A stretch of 64,000 bases of DNA from Chloroflexota bacterium (GCA_023389575.1 JAEWEG010000093.1:1-64000); one strand, 5' to 3'. Shown: positions 17,919-26,430, counted from the stretch's first letter. The notes: generated from the letters alone by a model not told the origin. Program-made: numbers and translations.

Positions 17919-18521
17919 TTGCTATTCGCACTGCTGGCGGGAGCCGGCCTGTCCTCGTCATCCGGGCTCAACGCCTACCTGCCGATCCTGATCCTGGCCC
18001 TCGCCGATCGGGTGAGTTCGGGCTTCAACCTGACCGGCCGGTTCGACACGATCTCCTCTAACACGGGCATCGTGGTCATCCTGCTCGTGCTGTCGGTCGA
18101 ACTCATCGGTGACAAGATCGCCCGAATTGACCGCATGAATGACCTGCTCCACACCGTGATCCGGCCTCTCATGGGCGCGTTGTGCTTCATGGCCGTGGCC
18201 TCCGAGAGCGGCGACCTGAATGTGTGGGTGGCTGGGGTGCTCGGACTGGTGATCGCCGGCGCGGTGCACGTTTGGAAGATGCGGGCGCGCCCCGCCGTGA
18301 CGGACGCCACCTCCGGTATCGGCAATCCAATCATCAGCGTCTTCGAGGATGTCGTCGCGATCGTGGTTTCGATCGCCTCGATGGCCTTGCCTCTGGTGAA
18401 CCTCCTGCTGGTTCCCGCGGCGGGCTGGTTGCTCGCTCGTTCCTACCGCCGCATGGCCACCGGCGAGAGCAACCTCATGTCGATGCTGGTTCCCGCCCGG
18501 AACCAGGACGAACAGGCCTAG
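17919..18521 (+). CDS. DUF4126 membrane protein
   Basis: A 200-residue protein with about five hydrophobic segments: LFALLAGAGLSSSSGLNAYLPILILALA at the start, IVVILLVLSVELIGDKIARID, the segment PLMGALCFMAVASE, LGLVIAGAVHVWKM, and a long C-terminal stretch from FEDVVAIVVSIASMALPLVNLLLVPAAGWLLA. The pattern of SSGLNAYLP and ELIGDKI fits the DUF4126 family, whose function is unknown. The start is TTG at 17919 with ACAGGAAG upstream; no better ATG is in frame before the first helix. It lies between the lexA terminator and the dnaJ-like control region, on its own. Confidence 0.75.
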   Translation: MLFALLAGAGLSSSSGLNAYLPILILALADRVSSGFNLTGRFDTISSNTGIVVILLVLSVELIGDKIARIDRMNDLLHTVIRPLMGALCFMAVASESGDLNVWVAGVLGLVIAGAVHVWKMRARPAVTDATSGIGNPIISVFEDVVAIVVSIASMALPLVNLLLVPAAGWLLARSYRRMATGESNLMSMLVPARNQDEQA

Positions 18522-18571
18522 CCGCCAGTTCTCCGGAAATCCGCGATTCCACGTCCTCGGCAAAGGCCAGG

Positions 18572-18592
18572 GTTGCGTCGTGTCGACTCAAC
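18572..18592. promoter_or_regulatory. HAIR-like inverted repeat (possible HspR operator) before the DnaJ gene
   Basis: GTTGCGT-N7-ACTCAAC at 18572-18592 is an inverted repeat with one mismatch. It resembles the HspR operator HAIR, consensus CTTGAGT-N7-ACTCAAG, at 11 of 14 arm positions. The spacing of 7 is exact. It overlaps a possible -35 (TTGCGT at 18573), with TACACT at 18596-18601 as -10. The heat-shock gene downstream makes the match more credible. Confidence 0.6.
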
Positions 18593-18632
18593 TTATACAC
18601 TATATGTAGACTAATTGCCTGGGAGTAATGCG

Positions 18633-19706
18633 ATGCCAAACCAATCGACCGTGGATTTCAAGGACTATTACAGCGTCATGGGAGTTCCCCGGGACGCGGA
18701 TGAGAAGGCCGTCAAGTCGGCCTTTCGGCGGCGCGCCAAGGAAATGCACCCGGATGTAAACCGGGACGACCCGAAGGCCGAGGAGCGCTTCAAGGAACTG
18801 AACGAGGCCTACGCGGTGCTTTCGGACCCGGAAAAGCGCCGGATGTACGACCGCTTCGGCGAGGACTGGCAGCGGTACAAGGACGCTGGCGTCTCGCCGG
18901 ACGACACCTTCCGCTCGCGCGGCCCACGAACCCAGCAGACCTCCTCGCAGGACTTCGGGACGTGGTTCGCGGGTGAAAATGGGGACTTCACGTTCGAATC
19001 GGCGGACGGTGGCGGACGGTTCTCGGACTTCTTCAACCTCCTGTTCGGTTCCCAGCAGTCGGCTGGTGGACGGGCGCGACAGACGATCCAGCGACCTCGC
19101 CGAGGCGATGACCTGGAAGCGTTGACGACGATTACCCTCCAGGAAGCGGCCGAGGGAACGCGACGGCGCCTCACCGTGCGCACACCGCAGGAATGCACGC
19201 TCTGTAACGGTACCGGCGAGGTTCGTGGCGCGGAGTGCCCGCGATGCGATGGGACCGGCGCCACCGAAGGCAACCAGGAACTCGAGGTCACGATCCCGAA
19301 GGGCGTCAAGACCGGTTCCCGGGTGCGCATCACGGGCAAGGGCGGACCGGGCATCAGCGGTGGCCCGAAGGGCGATGTCTATCTCGTGATCAAGGTCGTG
19401 CCGGATTCCCGGTTTGAACGGGTCAACGACGACCTGGTCGAAACCGTCAACGTGCCGCTCTACACCGCCATCCTCGGCGGCGAGGTCCGGGTTCCCACAC
19501 TCACCGGCCAGGTAGCGCTAACCATCCCGCCTGGCACCCAGAATGGTCGCCAGTTCCGGCTGCGAGGAAAGGGGATGCCGAAGCTCGGCTCCAGTGGCCA
19601 GGCTGGCGACCTGATCGCCAAGGCACAGATCGACATTCCCACCGACCTCACGGACAGGGAACGCGAGTTGTTCGAGGAGTTGCGCACTCAGCGCCGGACC
19701 GGCTAA
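18633..19706 (+). CDS. DnaJ-type co-chaperone with a half zinc finger
   Basis: A 357-residue J-protein. The J-domain spans residues 10-75, with the essential HPD at 39-41. A Gly/Phe-rich linker follows to about 150. Then come the substrate-binding beta domains with a zinc-finger insertion holding only two CxxCxGxG repeats (Cys188/191 and Cys202/205) instead of the four of classical DnaJ, so only one zinc site can form. The C-terminal domain carries GGEVRVPTLTGQVALTIPPGTQNG. J-proteins stimulate DnaK ATPase and deliver clients. The start at 18633 has GGGAG seven bases upstream. No dnaK or grpE is adjacent. A HAIR-like repeat suggests HspR-type heat-shock control. Confidence 0.88.
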   Translation: MPNQSTVDFKDYYSVMGVPRDADEKAVKSAFRRRAKEMHPDVNRDDPKAEERFKELNEAYAVLSDPEKRRMYDRFGEDWQRYKDAGVSPDDTFRSRGPRTQQTSSQDFGTWFAGENGDFTFESADGGGRFSDFFNLLFGSQQSAGGRARQTIQRPRRGDDLEALTTITLQEAAEGTRRRLTVRTPQECTLCNGTGEVRGAECPRCDGTGATEGNQELEVTIPKGVKTGSRVRITGKGGPGISGGPKGDVYLVIKVVPDSRFERVNDDLVETVNVPLYTAILGGEVRVPTLTGQVALTIPPGTQNGRQFRLRGKGMPKLGSSGQAGDLIAKAQIDIPTDLTDRERELFEELRTQRRTG

Positions 19707-19757
19707 CGGGTGCCACTGGCGGGCCAATCTGCGACAATGACATGGAACGACGTGGTG

Positions 19758-19779
19758 ACGGCCGGGCGACCCCGGCCGT
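19758..19779 (+). terminator. GC-rich hairpin between dnaJ and purA
   Basis: ACGGCCGGG (19758-19766) pairs with CCCGGCCGT (19771-19779) around CGAC. There is no T-run. It may end the DnaJ transcript or lie in the purA leader. Confidence 0.4.
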
Positions 19780-19845
19780 TCCCGCGTCCCAATAACGCCG
19801 CCGCGGTCGGCGAGCGATCGACACAACGGGAGAATGGGGCATCAC

Positions 19846-21129
19846 ATGCCGGCAACAATCATCATGGGTGGTCAATGGGGCGATGAGGGCAAGGGGAAGC
19901 TCACCGATGCACTCGCCGCGCATGCCTCGATGGTCGTTCGGGCGAACGGGGGAAGCAACGCTGGTCACACCGTCCAGACCAGCGAGGGCACCTTCAAGCT
20001 ACGGCTGGTCCCTTCGGGCATCCTCAACCCCCATGTGACCTGCGTGCTCGGCGCGGGTGTCGTGATCGACCTGCCGACCCTGGTTGGCGAGTTGCGAGCG
20101 CTTCAGGAGCGTGGCATCGATATTTCGGGCATGCGCATCAGCGATCGCGCCCACCTCGTCCTCCCCTATCACAAGCGACTCGATGTGCTCGAAGAACAGC
20201 GCCGTGAAAATGACGAGATCGGGACCACGCTGAACGGCAATGGCCCCGCCTACGCCGATAAGGCTTCCCGGCACGGGCTTCGGATTTGCGATGTGCTGCT
20301 GCCGGATCACCTGAAGCGCAAGCTTTCAATCGAGGTCGATTCCAAGAACCAGCAACTGGCGGGCGTTTTCGGCGCGGAACTTCTGGATCTGGATACCCTC
20401 TACCAGGAATTCGTCGACCTTATCGACTTCATCCGACCGATGGTGGTGCCGACCGAGGTTGTGGTGCAGGACGCCATCCAGGCGGGCGAGCAGGTCATCA
20501 TCGAGTGCGCCCAGGGCGCGATGCTCGACATCGACTATGGCACCTATCCTTATGTCACCTCATCGTCCCCGACCGCGGCCGGCGCTTGCCAGGGAGCGGG
20601 CATCGCGCCGACGCAGGTTGAGCGCGTGATCGGCGTCTACAAGGCCTACAGCACGCGTGTCGGCGGTGGCCCCATGCCGGCCGAGTTGCTCGACGACACC
20701 GGCGAACTGATTCGCCAGCGCGGCCGTGAATGGGGGGTCAACACCGGACGTCCCCGGCGAACGGGGTGGTTCGACGCGGTCGCCGCGCGGCAGACCAGTC
20801 GCCTCAACGGCGTCACCGAGATTGCCCTGACGCTCGTTGACGTACTCGATGTGTTTGATGAAATCGGCATCTGCACCGGCTACCAGGTCGGCGACCGGAT
20901 GGTGAATCACGTGCCGGCCCTGCTCGATTCGCTGGAGGGCGCGACGCCAATCCTCGATTTCGTGCCGGGCTGGAAATCGGATACCACCGCCGCCCGTTCG
21001 TTCAACGAGCTTCCGGAAAACGTTCTTGAATACCTGGGCCAGATCGAGACGCATCTTGGCGCCCCGATCCGCTACGTTGGCGTTGGGCCCGACCGAGAGC
21101 AGCTGATCGACCGCAACGCGGGGATCTAG
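19846..21129 (+). CDS. purA: Adenylosuccinate synthetase
   Basis: A 427-residue GTP-dependent ligase that joins IMP and aspartate on the way to AMP. The N-terminal P-loop is GGQWGDEGKGKLTD, with the catalytic Asp and the GHTVQT motif following. Later blocks are GPAYADKASRHGLRICD, ECAQGAMLDIDYGTYPYVTSS, VGGGPMPAEL, and the GTP/IMP contacts around TGRPRRTGWFDAV. The ATG at 19846 is preferred over one at 19834 because GGGG lies at the correct distance and the homology starts at MPATIIMGGQWG. It stands alone, without other purine genes nearby. Confidence 0.95.
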   Translation: MPATIIMGGQWGDEGKGKLTDALAAHASMVVRANGGSNAGHTVQTSEGTFKLRLVPSGILNPHVTCVLGAGVVIDLPTLVGELRALQERGIDISGMRISDRAHLVLPYHKRLDVLEEQRRENDEIGTTLNGNGPAYADKASRHGLRICDVLLPDHLKRKLSIEVDSKNQQLAGVFGAELLDLDTLYQEFVDLIDFIRPMVVPTEVVVQDAIQAGEQVIIECAQGAMLDIDYGTYPYVTSSSPTAAGACQGAGIAPTQVERVIGVYKAYSTRVGGGPMPAELLDDTGELIRQRGREWGVNTGRPRRTGWFDAVAARQTSRLNGVTEIALTLVDVLDVFDEIGICTGYQVGDRMVNHVPALLDSLEGATPILDFVPGWKSDTTAARSFNELPENVLEYLGQIETHLGAPIRYVGVGPDREQLIDRNAGI

Positions 21130-21132
21130 CGG

Positions 21133-22179
21133 TCATGCTTCCTGGTCGCTTCGAGACCGCTCGACAGTGGGCTCCCGCTCCAGCAGACGGCTGATCGCAT
21201 CCTGTACCGGAGCGCCTTCGAACAGAATCCTGTGCATCTGATCGACAATCGGCATGTCGATCCCGTGGCGGACGCCGAGTGCCCTGGCGGCTCTCGTCGT
21301 GGGGATGCCCTCCGCCACCTCGTTCATGGAGGTCAGTACGGACTCCAGGGATCGACCTCCGGCGAGCGCGACTCCGACCCGATGATTGCGTGAGAGCGGG
21401 CTGGCGCAGGTCGCGATCAGGTCGCCAATGCCACTCAGCCCGGCGAATGTGAGCGGCCTGGCCCCCATCGCTTCCCCGATTCGCGCGATCTCCGCGATGC
21501 CGCGGGTCATGAACGCGGCCTTTGCGTTGTCCCCTGCCTTCATTCCATCTGCGATGCCCGCCCCGATCGCGATGATGTTCTTGAGTGCTCCACCCAGTTC
21601 CACGCCGACCACGTCGTCACCGTGGTAGACGCGGAATCTCCGGGAGTGAAAGACGCGGCCCAGGCTCGCGGCGAGACCGAGGTCATCCGCCGCCACGACG
21701 GTCGATGCTGGTCGCCCATTGGCGATTTCGGCCGCCAGGTTGGGGCCAGAAAGCGCGGCGACCCGGGATGTGCCGCCCAGCACCGAGGCGATCACCTGCG
21801 TTGGCCGGAGGAGCGTGGTGATTTCCAGCCCCTTCGCCACGCTGATGATCGGCTTGCCCTTGAGACTGCTCGCCAAGGGCTCGATGGAGGCTCGGATCGC
21901 CTGGGTCGGTATGGCGATCACCACCACCTCCGCCCGTTCCACGGCCTCCGAAGCGCGGGCGGTGACCTCGATCCCGTCCGGAAGGCGGATTCCGGTGAGC
22001 GACGTTGGATGCTCCCGGCGGCTGACCATGTGCGCGGCGGTCTGCTCGCGGTGCGCGACGAGCGATACTTGCCGGCCCGCTTCATGCGCCAGAATCGCCA
22101 GGGTGGTTCCCCACGCTCCCGCGCCCAGGATCGTGACGTGGCCGCTCGATTCCGGCGACTGGCCTGGATTCGCCATCAT
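21133..22179 (-). CDS. gpsA: Glycerol-3-phosphate dehydrogenase (NAD(P)+)
   Basis: A 348-residue protein that makes sn-glycerol-3-phosphate from DHAP for phospholipids. The N-terminal dinucleotide fold is TILGAGAWGTTLA, with the family blocks IPTQAIR, SVAKGLE, ALSGPNLAAEIANGRP, and the catalytic region VGVELGGALKNIIAIGAGIADGMKAGDN with the active-site Lys, followed by GLSGIGDLIATC. The frame is open far upstream, but two ATGs at 22179 and 22176 follow AAAGG, and the fold begins just after them. It is divergent from fabZ by 118 bp, pairing two membrane-lipid genes. Its stop is 3 bp from that of purA on the other strand. Confidence 0.93.
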   Translation of the reverse strand: MMANPGQSPESSGHVTILGAGAWGTTLAILAHEAGRQVSLVAHREQTAAHMVSRREHPTSLTGIRLPDGIEVTARASEAVERAEVVVIAIPTQAIRASIEPLASSLKGKPIISVAKGLEITTLLRPTQVIASVLGGTSRVAALSGPNLAAEIANGRPASTVVAADDLGLAASLGRVFHSRRFRVYHGDDVVGVELGGALKNIIAIGAGIADGMKAGDNAKAAFMTRGIAEIARIGEAMGARPLTFAGLSGIGDLIATCASPLSRNHRVGVALAGGRSLESVLTSMNEVAEGIPTTRAARALGVRHGIDMPIVDQMHRILFEGAPVQDAISRLLEREPTVERSRSDQEA

Positions 22180-22297
22180 TGACACCTTTCGCGAGCGGTC
22201 CGTAGACTCCATGAACGGTTTATCCGGCTCAATGCTCGGCACGGCGCGCATGCGTTCGGCAGCCGCGCAAGACCCACTCGAACGAAGGTATGGTGCC

Positions 22298-22765
22298 ATG
22301 AATCTTGAGCTTCCATTGGACTCCCTGGCGATTCGCCAGATCATTCCCCACCGCTATCCCTTTCTACTGGTCGATCGCATCATCGAACTGACTCCCGGCG
22401 AGCAGGCGGTAGGCCTGAAGAACGTATCGGCCAATGAACAGTTCTTCCAGGGACACTTTCCCGAGTTTCCGGTCATGCCCGGGGTGTTGATCGTCGAGGC
22501 GATCGCCCAGGTGGGGTCCGTGGCGATGATGTCGCAGCCTGAAATGCGTGGGAAGCTGGCGCTGTTCGCGGGCATCAACAACGTTCGGTTCAAGCGACAG
22601 GTGAAGCCCGGCGATGTCCTCCGGATCGAGGTGACGCTCGGTCAGTTCCGGCGCAACATCGGCACGGGCAGCGGCGTGGCCACCGTCGACGGCGAGGTCG
22701 CCTGCAAGGGGGAGTTCATGTTCGCGCTGGTGCCGGACGTGAGCAATGGCGAGAGCCAGGGATAA
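22298..22765 (+). CDS. fabZ: 3-hydroxyacyl-ACP dehydratase FabZ
   Basis: A 155-residue hot-dog-fold enzyme that dehydrates 3-hydroxyacyl-ACP in fatty acid elongation. The signature IIPHRYPFLLVDRI is near residues 15-28. The catalytic His53 lies in QGHFPEFPVMPGVLIVEAIAQ, together with Glu67. The ATG at 22298 has GAAGG upstream; a much longer open frame exists upstream but overlaps gpsA antisense and has no homology. The length is typical. It is divergent from gpsA, so lipid head and chain synthesis genes share this control region. Confidence 0.94.
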   Translation: MNLELPLDSLAIRQIIPHRYPFLLVDRIIELTPGEQAVGLKNVSANEQFFQGHFPEFPVMPGVLIVEAIAQVGSVAMMSQPEMRGKLALFAGINNVRFKRQVKPGDVLRIEVTLGQFRRNIGTGSGVATVDGEVACKGEFMFALVPDVSNGESQG

Positions 22766-22773
22766 TCGCCTCG

Positions 22774-22809
22774 TTGTGCGACCTGGATTCACAGGCGCTA
22801 CACTATAAC
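22774..22809 (+). promoter_or_regulatory. Possible promoter of the PspA/SPFH cassette
   Basis: The 141-bp gap after fabZ holds TTGTGC at 22774 and two overlapping -10 candidates, TACACT at 22799 and TATAAC at 22804. The spacer to the first is 19 bp. The leader to the first cassette gene would be about 95 bases. Confidence 0.4.
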
Positions 22810-22906
22810 CGTACCGAAGCGGAATTATTGTCCAGGCGGAATCGCGAAAAACCGACCCAGCAATGGCCTCACGACATACGAGGTCTGACCACAGGAGCCT
22901 GTAGCG

Positions 22907-23428
22907 TTGTCTGCATCTGGTAAGACATTGGGCCTCATCCTCATCGGCGTGGGGGCGGCTATCGGGCTCGCCCTCGGCGCGTGGATCCTCTCCGCGCTGG
23001 CCGATGATTCCACCGGCACATCGGGCGCGGTCCTCGGGTTCGCGCTCGTCATCATCTTCATCGTCGCCCCACTGTGCGGGGGTGGCATCTACATCCTCAG
23101 CAAGGGCCGGGCCGAAGAGAAGGAAATGGGCAAGGTACGCGAACAGCGGGCCCTGCTCGACATCGTCAAGACCCGGGGTCAGGTGCAGATCAGCGACCTG
23201 GTGCTCGAACTCAAGTCCACCACCGCCGATGTGCAGAAGAACCTGCACGACCTGGTGGGCCGGGGGCTGTTCTCCGGCTATGTCGACTGGAACAAGGGTG
23301 TGCTCTACTCCGTCGAGGCGTCACAACTGAATGGCCGGCAAACCTGCCCGAATTGCGGTGGGCAGGTGGAACTCGCGGGCAAGGGCCTGATCAAGTGCCC
23401 GTACTGCGGGGCGGAAATCTTCCTCTAG
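22907..23428 (+). CDS. Two-TM protein with winged helix and C-terminal zinc ribbon (PspA-cassette gene 1)
   Basis: A 173-residue protein. There are two membrane helices at about residues 7-30 and 40-65. A charged helix (KGRAEEKEMGKVREQ) follows, then a PCI-like winged helix at about 80-130 (ALLDIVKTRGQVQISDLVLELKSTTADVQKNLHDL, read in pieces), and a zinc ribbon with CPNC and CPYC at about 147-170. The layout suggests a membrane-anchored adaptor or sensor with its DNA/protein-binding part in the cytosol. The start is TTG at 22907 with ACAGGAG nine bases before. It begins a four-gene same-strand cluster with pspA and an SPFH gene. I know no assigned function. Confidence 0.72.
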   Translation: MSASGKTLGLILIGVGAAIGLALGAWILSALADDSTGTSGAVLGFALVIIFIVAPLCGGGIYILSKGRAEEKEMGKVREQRALLDIVKTRGQVQISDLVLELKSTTADVQKNLHDLVGRGLFSGYVDWNKGVLYSVEASQLNGRQTCPNCGGQVELAGKGLIKCPYCGAEIFL

Positions 23429-23440
23429 GACAATCTCCGG

Positions 23441-24412
23441 TTGACGGAAAGGATGGTCGCGTTGGAGCAACGGATCAGCAAGAAGCTCTTCGATATTCCA
23501 GGCTATCGTGGATACCGGTCCCTGGAGGACCGGCGGGATGATGATCGGCGTGTGCGGGACGCCATCGCTGGCGCGTTGGGGAATACCACCGAGAGTCTCA
23601 CCCGACTGAGCGCCCGCTTGGCAGAGGAGCGCAAGCTCCAGCAGATCTCGGGTATTGAGCGGCTGGTGGGAAATACCAGGCACCTCGCCGACCGCGTGCG
23701 AACCGCGAGCTATGGCTACGGTGGATTGTTCTCGCAACAGCCCGTCGGCGCGATCGCGCTGGACCAGCTCAAGCAGTTCGATGTCGCGTTCCAGAATGAG
23801 ATCGCGGCGCTCGATGACATCGCCGGACGACTCGCCAGCTCCCCGGAAGGTCCGCTCCCCGTGGACATCTCGGCGTACAGTGACGAACTCGTTCGCCTCA
23901 ATAAGCTGTTCGATGCCCGGACCCAGGTGGTGGAGACCGCGCAACCGTCTCAGGACGCGCAAGTGCTCTCCCTCCTTGAACCTCCGGTGGCGCCCAAGGT
24001 CTCCCCGATCTCGGGGCTCACGCTCGGGGATGCGTTCTCGGTGCTGGGAGACGACTTCATCGTCGACGCGGTTGTCACCTTCCGCGAGCCGGAGCGTTCC
24101 GTGCAACTCGTGCGGGCTGGCGACGACCCCGACGGGCAGGCCATCTGGTTTGTTGGTGGAACCACGGACAACGTGCCTTCGTCCCGGTTGCGTGAGGGCG
24201 ACCGCGAATCGGTGACCGTCGCGAGTGGCCGAAACGCGGAAATGACGATCGCCACGCGGGACGGATCGAACGAAAGCGTTCCGGCGCAGTATGCGTATAC
24301 TGCGTCCACCGGGGACGCCGTGACGTTCTGGTATTCAGTTGGCAACGAGACCCGCTCATTCGCGGGAACTTCGATTGTGGACGCAGACATTCAGGTCTAC
24401 GGCCAGGCATAA
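23441..24412 (+). CDS. Coiled-coil protein with DUF4178-like C-terminal domain (PspA-cassette gene 2)
   Basis: A 323-residue soluble protein. The first 180 residues are mostly helical and charged (ALEQRISKKLFDIPGYRGYR, then TESLTRLSARLAEERKLQQ). The last 130 residues look like beta strands: SGLTLGDAFSVLGDDFIVDAVVTF, SVQLVRAGDD, QAIWFVGG, and TFWYSVGNETRSFAG. The second part resembles DUF4178, a domain often found beside PspA; that assignment is tentative. Three possible starts exist (TTG 23441, ATG 23453, TTG 23462). The gene lies 12 bp after the winged-helix/zinc-ribbon gene and 20 bp before pspA, so it is almost certainly in the same operon. Confidence 0.6.
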   Translation: MTERMVALEQRISKKLFDIPGYRGYRSLEDRRDDDRRVRDAIAGALGNTTESLTRLSARLAEERKLQQISGIERLVGNTRHLADRVRTASYGYGGLFSQQPVGAIALDQLKQFDVAFQNEIAALDDIAGRLASSPEGPLPVDISAYSDELVRLNKLFDARTQVVETAQPSQDAQVLSLLEPPVAPKVSPISGLTLGDAFSVLGDDFIVDAVVTFREPERSVQLVRAGDDPDGQAIWFVGGTTDNVPSSRLREGDRESVTVASGRNAEMTIATRDGSNESVPAQYAYTASTGDAVTFWYSVGNETRSFAGTSIVDADIQVYGQA

Positions 24413-24432
24413 GAAGCAGGGAGACAGACATC

Positions 24433-25140
24433 ATGGGTATTCTCGATCGAATGTCGCGACTCGTGCGAGCGAACATCAACGACCTGCTCGACCGCGCGGA
24501 AGATCCCGAGAAGATGATCGACCAGATCATCCGTGACATGCAGACCAACATCACCGACGCACGACGCCAGGTCGCGGCGATGATCGCCCAGGAAAAGGAG
24601 CTCGCGGCCGACCTCAAGGAGAGCCAGGAGCTGTCCAACGAGTGGGCCGAGAAGGCCAAGCGCGCCGTTGGGGCCGGCAAGGATGACCTCGCTCGCGAGG
24701 CCCTTCGCCGCAAGCGCGATTCCGACGAGAATCTCGCCGTCTATCAGCAGCAGCACCAGGTTCAGGAGCAGACCGTAAGCAAGCTGAAGCAGCAGCTCGC
24801 GGCGCTCGAATCCAAGTACCAGGCCACGCTCAGCCAGCGCGACGCGCTCCTCGCCCGCTCGCGCCGGGCCAACGCCACCAAGAAGATCGTCACGCAATCC
24901 TCGGCGGCCGTCAGCTCACTTGGCGACGGCCTCAACGCCACCGCCGAACTCGATCGCATGGAGTCGAAGATTCGGCAGACCGAATCCGAGGCCGCGGCGT
25001 ACCAGGAACTGGAGAGCGAGTCGATGGACGCGCAGTTCCGCGAACTCGACTACGACATCGATATCGAGAAGGAACTCGAAGCCCTCAAGTCGGGCGGAGC
25101 CCCGGCCGGCGAACTCTCGTCTGGCGAAGAATCGTACTAG
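24433..25140 (+). CDS. pspA: PspA/IM30 family membrane-remodelling protein
   Basis: A 235-residue, almost entirely helical coiled-coil protein. The N-terminal amphipathic helix (GILDRMSRLVRANINDLLDRAEDPEKMID) is typical of PspA/Vipp1, which form ESCRT-III-like rods and rings on stressed membranes. The core QIIRDMQTNITDARRQVAAMIAQEK matches the family. The C-terminal tail is acidic. GGGAGA lies before the ATG. Its position between a DUF4178-like gene and an SPFH/zinc-ribbon gene matches the kind of PspA cluster known in Bacillus as ydjFGHI, rather than the proteobacterial pspF-ABC layout. Confidence 0.9.
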   Translation: MGILDRMSRLVRANINDLLDRAEDPEKMIDQIIRDMQTNITDARRQVAAMIAQEKELAADLKESQELSNEWAEKAKRAVGAGKDDLAREALRRKRDSDENLAVYQQQHQVQEQTVSKLKQQLAALESKYQATLSQRDALLARSRRANATKKIVTQSSAAVSSLGDGLNATAELDRMESKIRQTESEAAAYQELESESMDAQFRELDYDIDIEKELEALKSGGAPAGELSSGEESY

Positions 25141-25225
25141 GCACGAACAGCCTGGATGTCCTTGAGCCGGAGCGTGGGCATGGCCCACAATCCGGCTTTC
25201 GGATTCCAGCCCGGAGGAATTCCAC

Positions 25226-26275
25226 GTGGCCGTTCTCGACCTGATCGAATATCCAAACGAAGGCTCGAACGAGCTTGTCCACCGGATTCCAGAGCACGGC
25301 TCCGGAGAGTTCCGGCTGGGCTCCCAGCTTGTCGTCCGCGAAAGCCAGCGGGCGGTCTTCTTCCGCGATGGCAAGGCGCTCGACGTCTTCGGGCCCGGTC
25401 GTCACACGCTGTCGACCAACAACATCCCCTTCCTCACGGGGTTGATCGGTCTCCCGTTCGGCGGCAAGTCCCCATTCACGGCGGAGGTCTTCTTCGTCTC
25501 GATGCGGGAATTCACCGACATGAAATGGGGGTCGGCCCAGCCGCTCACCTACCGGGACTCCGATCTCGGCATGGTGCGACTGCGCGCGCACGGCACCTAC
25601 AGCATCCGGGTGAGCGACCCGCAACTCCTCGTGGGCCAGATGGTCGGGACCCGCGGCTCCTACAGCACCGGCCAGATCGATGAGTTCCTGCGCAGTATCA
25701 TCCTCACCCAGTTCAACGATATCCTGGGCGAGGTGCACACCTCGATCCTGGACCTGCCCGGCATGTCGGTTGAGGTATCGTCGGCGGCCCGGGCGTCACT
25801 GGCCGAGCCGTTCGCGCGATACGGTCTGGAACTGACCAGCTTCCAGGTCAGCGCCATCACGCCGCCCGACGAAGTTACCCAGCGCATCGACGCCCGGTCC
25901 GGCATGGCGGCGGTTGGCGATCTCGATGCGTACACACGGTTCAAGACCGCGGAAGCCATCGGGGACGCGGCGAACAACCCAGGCGTGGCCGGAGACGCGG
26001 CCAGCGCTGGTGTTGGGCTCGGCACCGGCCTTGGTATCGGTCAGGCCATGGCTGGCGCGATCGCCGGGAACCAGAACCAGGGGGCCCAGCAGGCGCCGGC
26101 GCAACCCTCCCAGGCGACGACCTCCTGCCCGAACTGCAAGGCGACGATTCCGGCCAACTCCAAATTCTGCCCCGAGTGCGGCACGAACCTGTCGGGCGTG
26201 ACCTGCAAGGAATGTGGGTCAGCCAATCAGCCAGGCGCGAAGTTCTGCAGCACCTGCGGAAAGCCACTTGGCTAG
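25226..26275 (+). CDS. SPFH-domain protein with C-terminal double zinc ribbon (YdjI/virion-core-like)
   Basis: A 349-residue protein. The SPFH-like domain covers about residues 20-215 (GSQLVVRESQRAVFFRDGKALDVFGPGRHTL, AEVFFVSMREF, HGTYSIRVSDP, TPPDEVTQRID). A Gly/Ala-rich stretch follows (GVGLGTGLGIGQAMAGAIAG). Two zinc ribbons end the protein: CPNC...CPEC and CKEC...CSTC. Bacillus YdjI, which has this layout, helps localise the PspA homologue YdjF; applying that here is inference. The GTG start has GGAGG upstream. A perfect terminator closes the cluster. Confidence 0.82.
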   Translation: MAVLDLIEYPNEGSNELVHRIPEHGSGEFRLGSQLVVRESQRAVFFRDGKALDVFGPGRHTLSTNNIPFLTGLIGLPFGGKSPFTAEVFFVSMREFTDMKWGSAQPLTYRDSDLGMVRLRAHGTYSIRVSDPQLLVGQMVGTRGSYSTGQIDEFLRSIILTQFNDILGEVHTSILDLPGMSVEVSSAARASLAEPFARYGLELTSFQVSAITPPDEVTQRIDARSGMAAVGDLDAYTRFKTAEAIGDAANNPGVAGDAASAGVGLGTGLGIGQAMAGAIAGNQNQGAQQAPAQPSQATTSCPNCKATIPANSKFCPECGTNLSGVTCKECGSANQPGAKFCSTCGKPLG

Positions 26276-26309
26276 GCGTTTCACACCCTGAAACACGCAA
26301 CCGGTGACC

Positions 26310-26342
26310 GAAGGATGGGGCGAAAGCTCCATCCTTCTTTTT
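26310..26342 (+). terminator. Rho-independent terminator of the PspA/SPFH cassette
   Basis: GAAGGATGGGGC (26310-26321) pairs with GCTCCATCCTTC (26326-26337), 12 bp with one G-U pair and a stable GAAA tetraloop, followed by five T. Confidence 0.93.
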
Positions 26343-26430
26343 GTGACGCGGAGCGCTCGTTTCACCGTTCCAGCCGTAGCCGATCGACGCACGGTTCCTT
26401 CCACAATTCAGGCGGAACATCGCCCAAATA

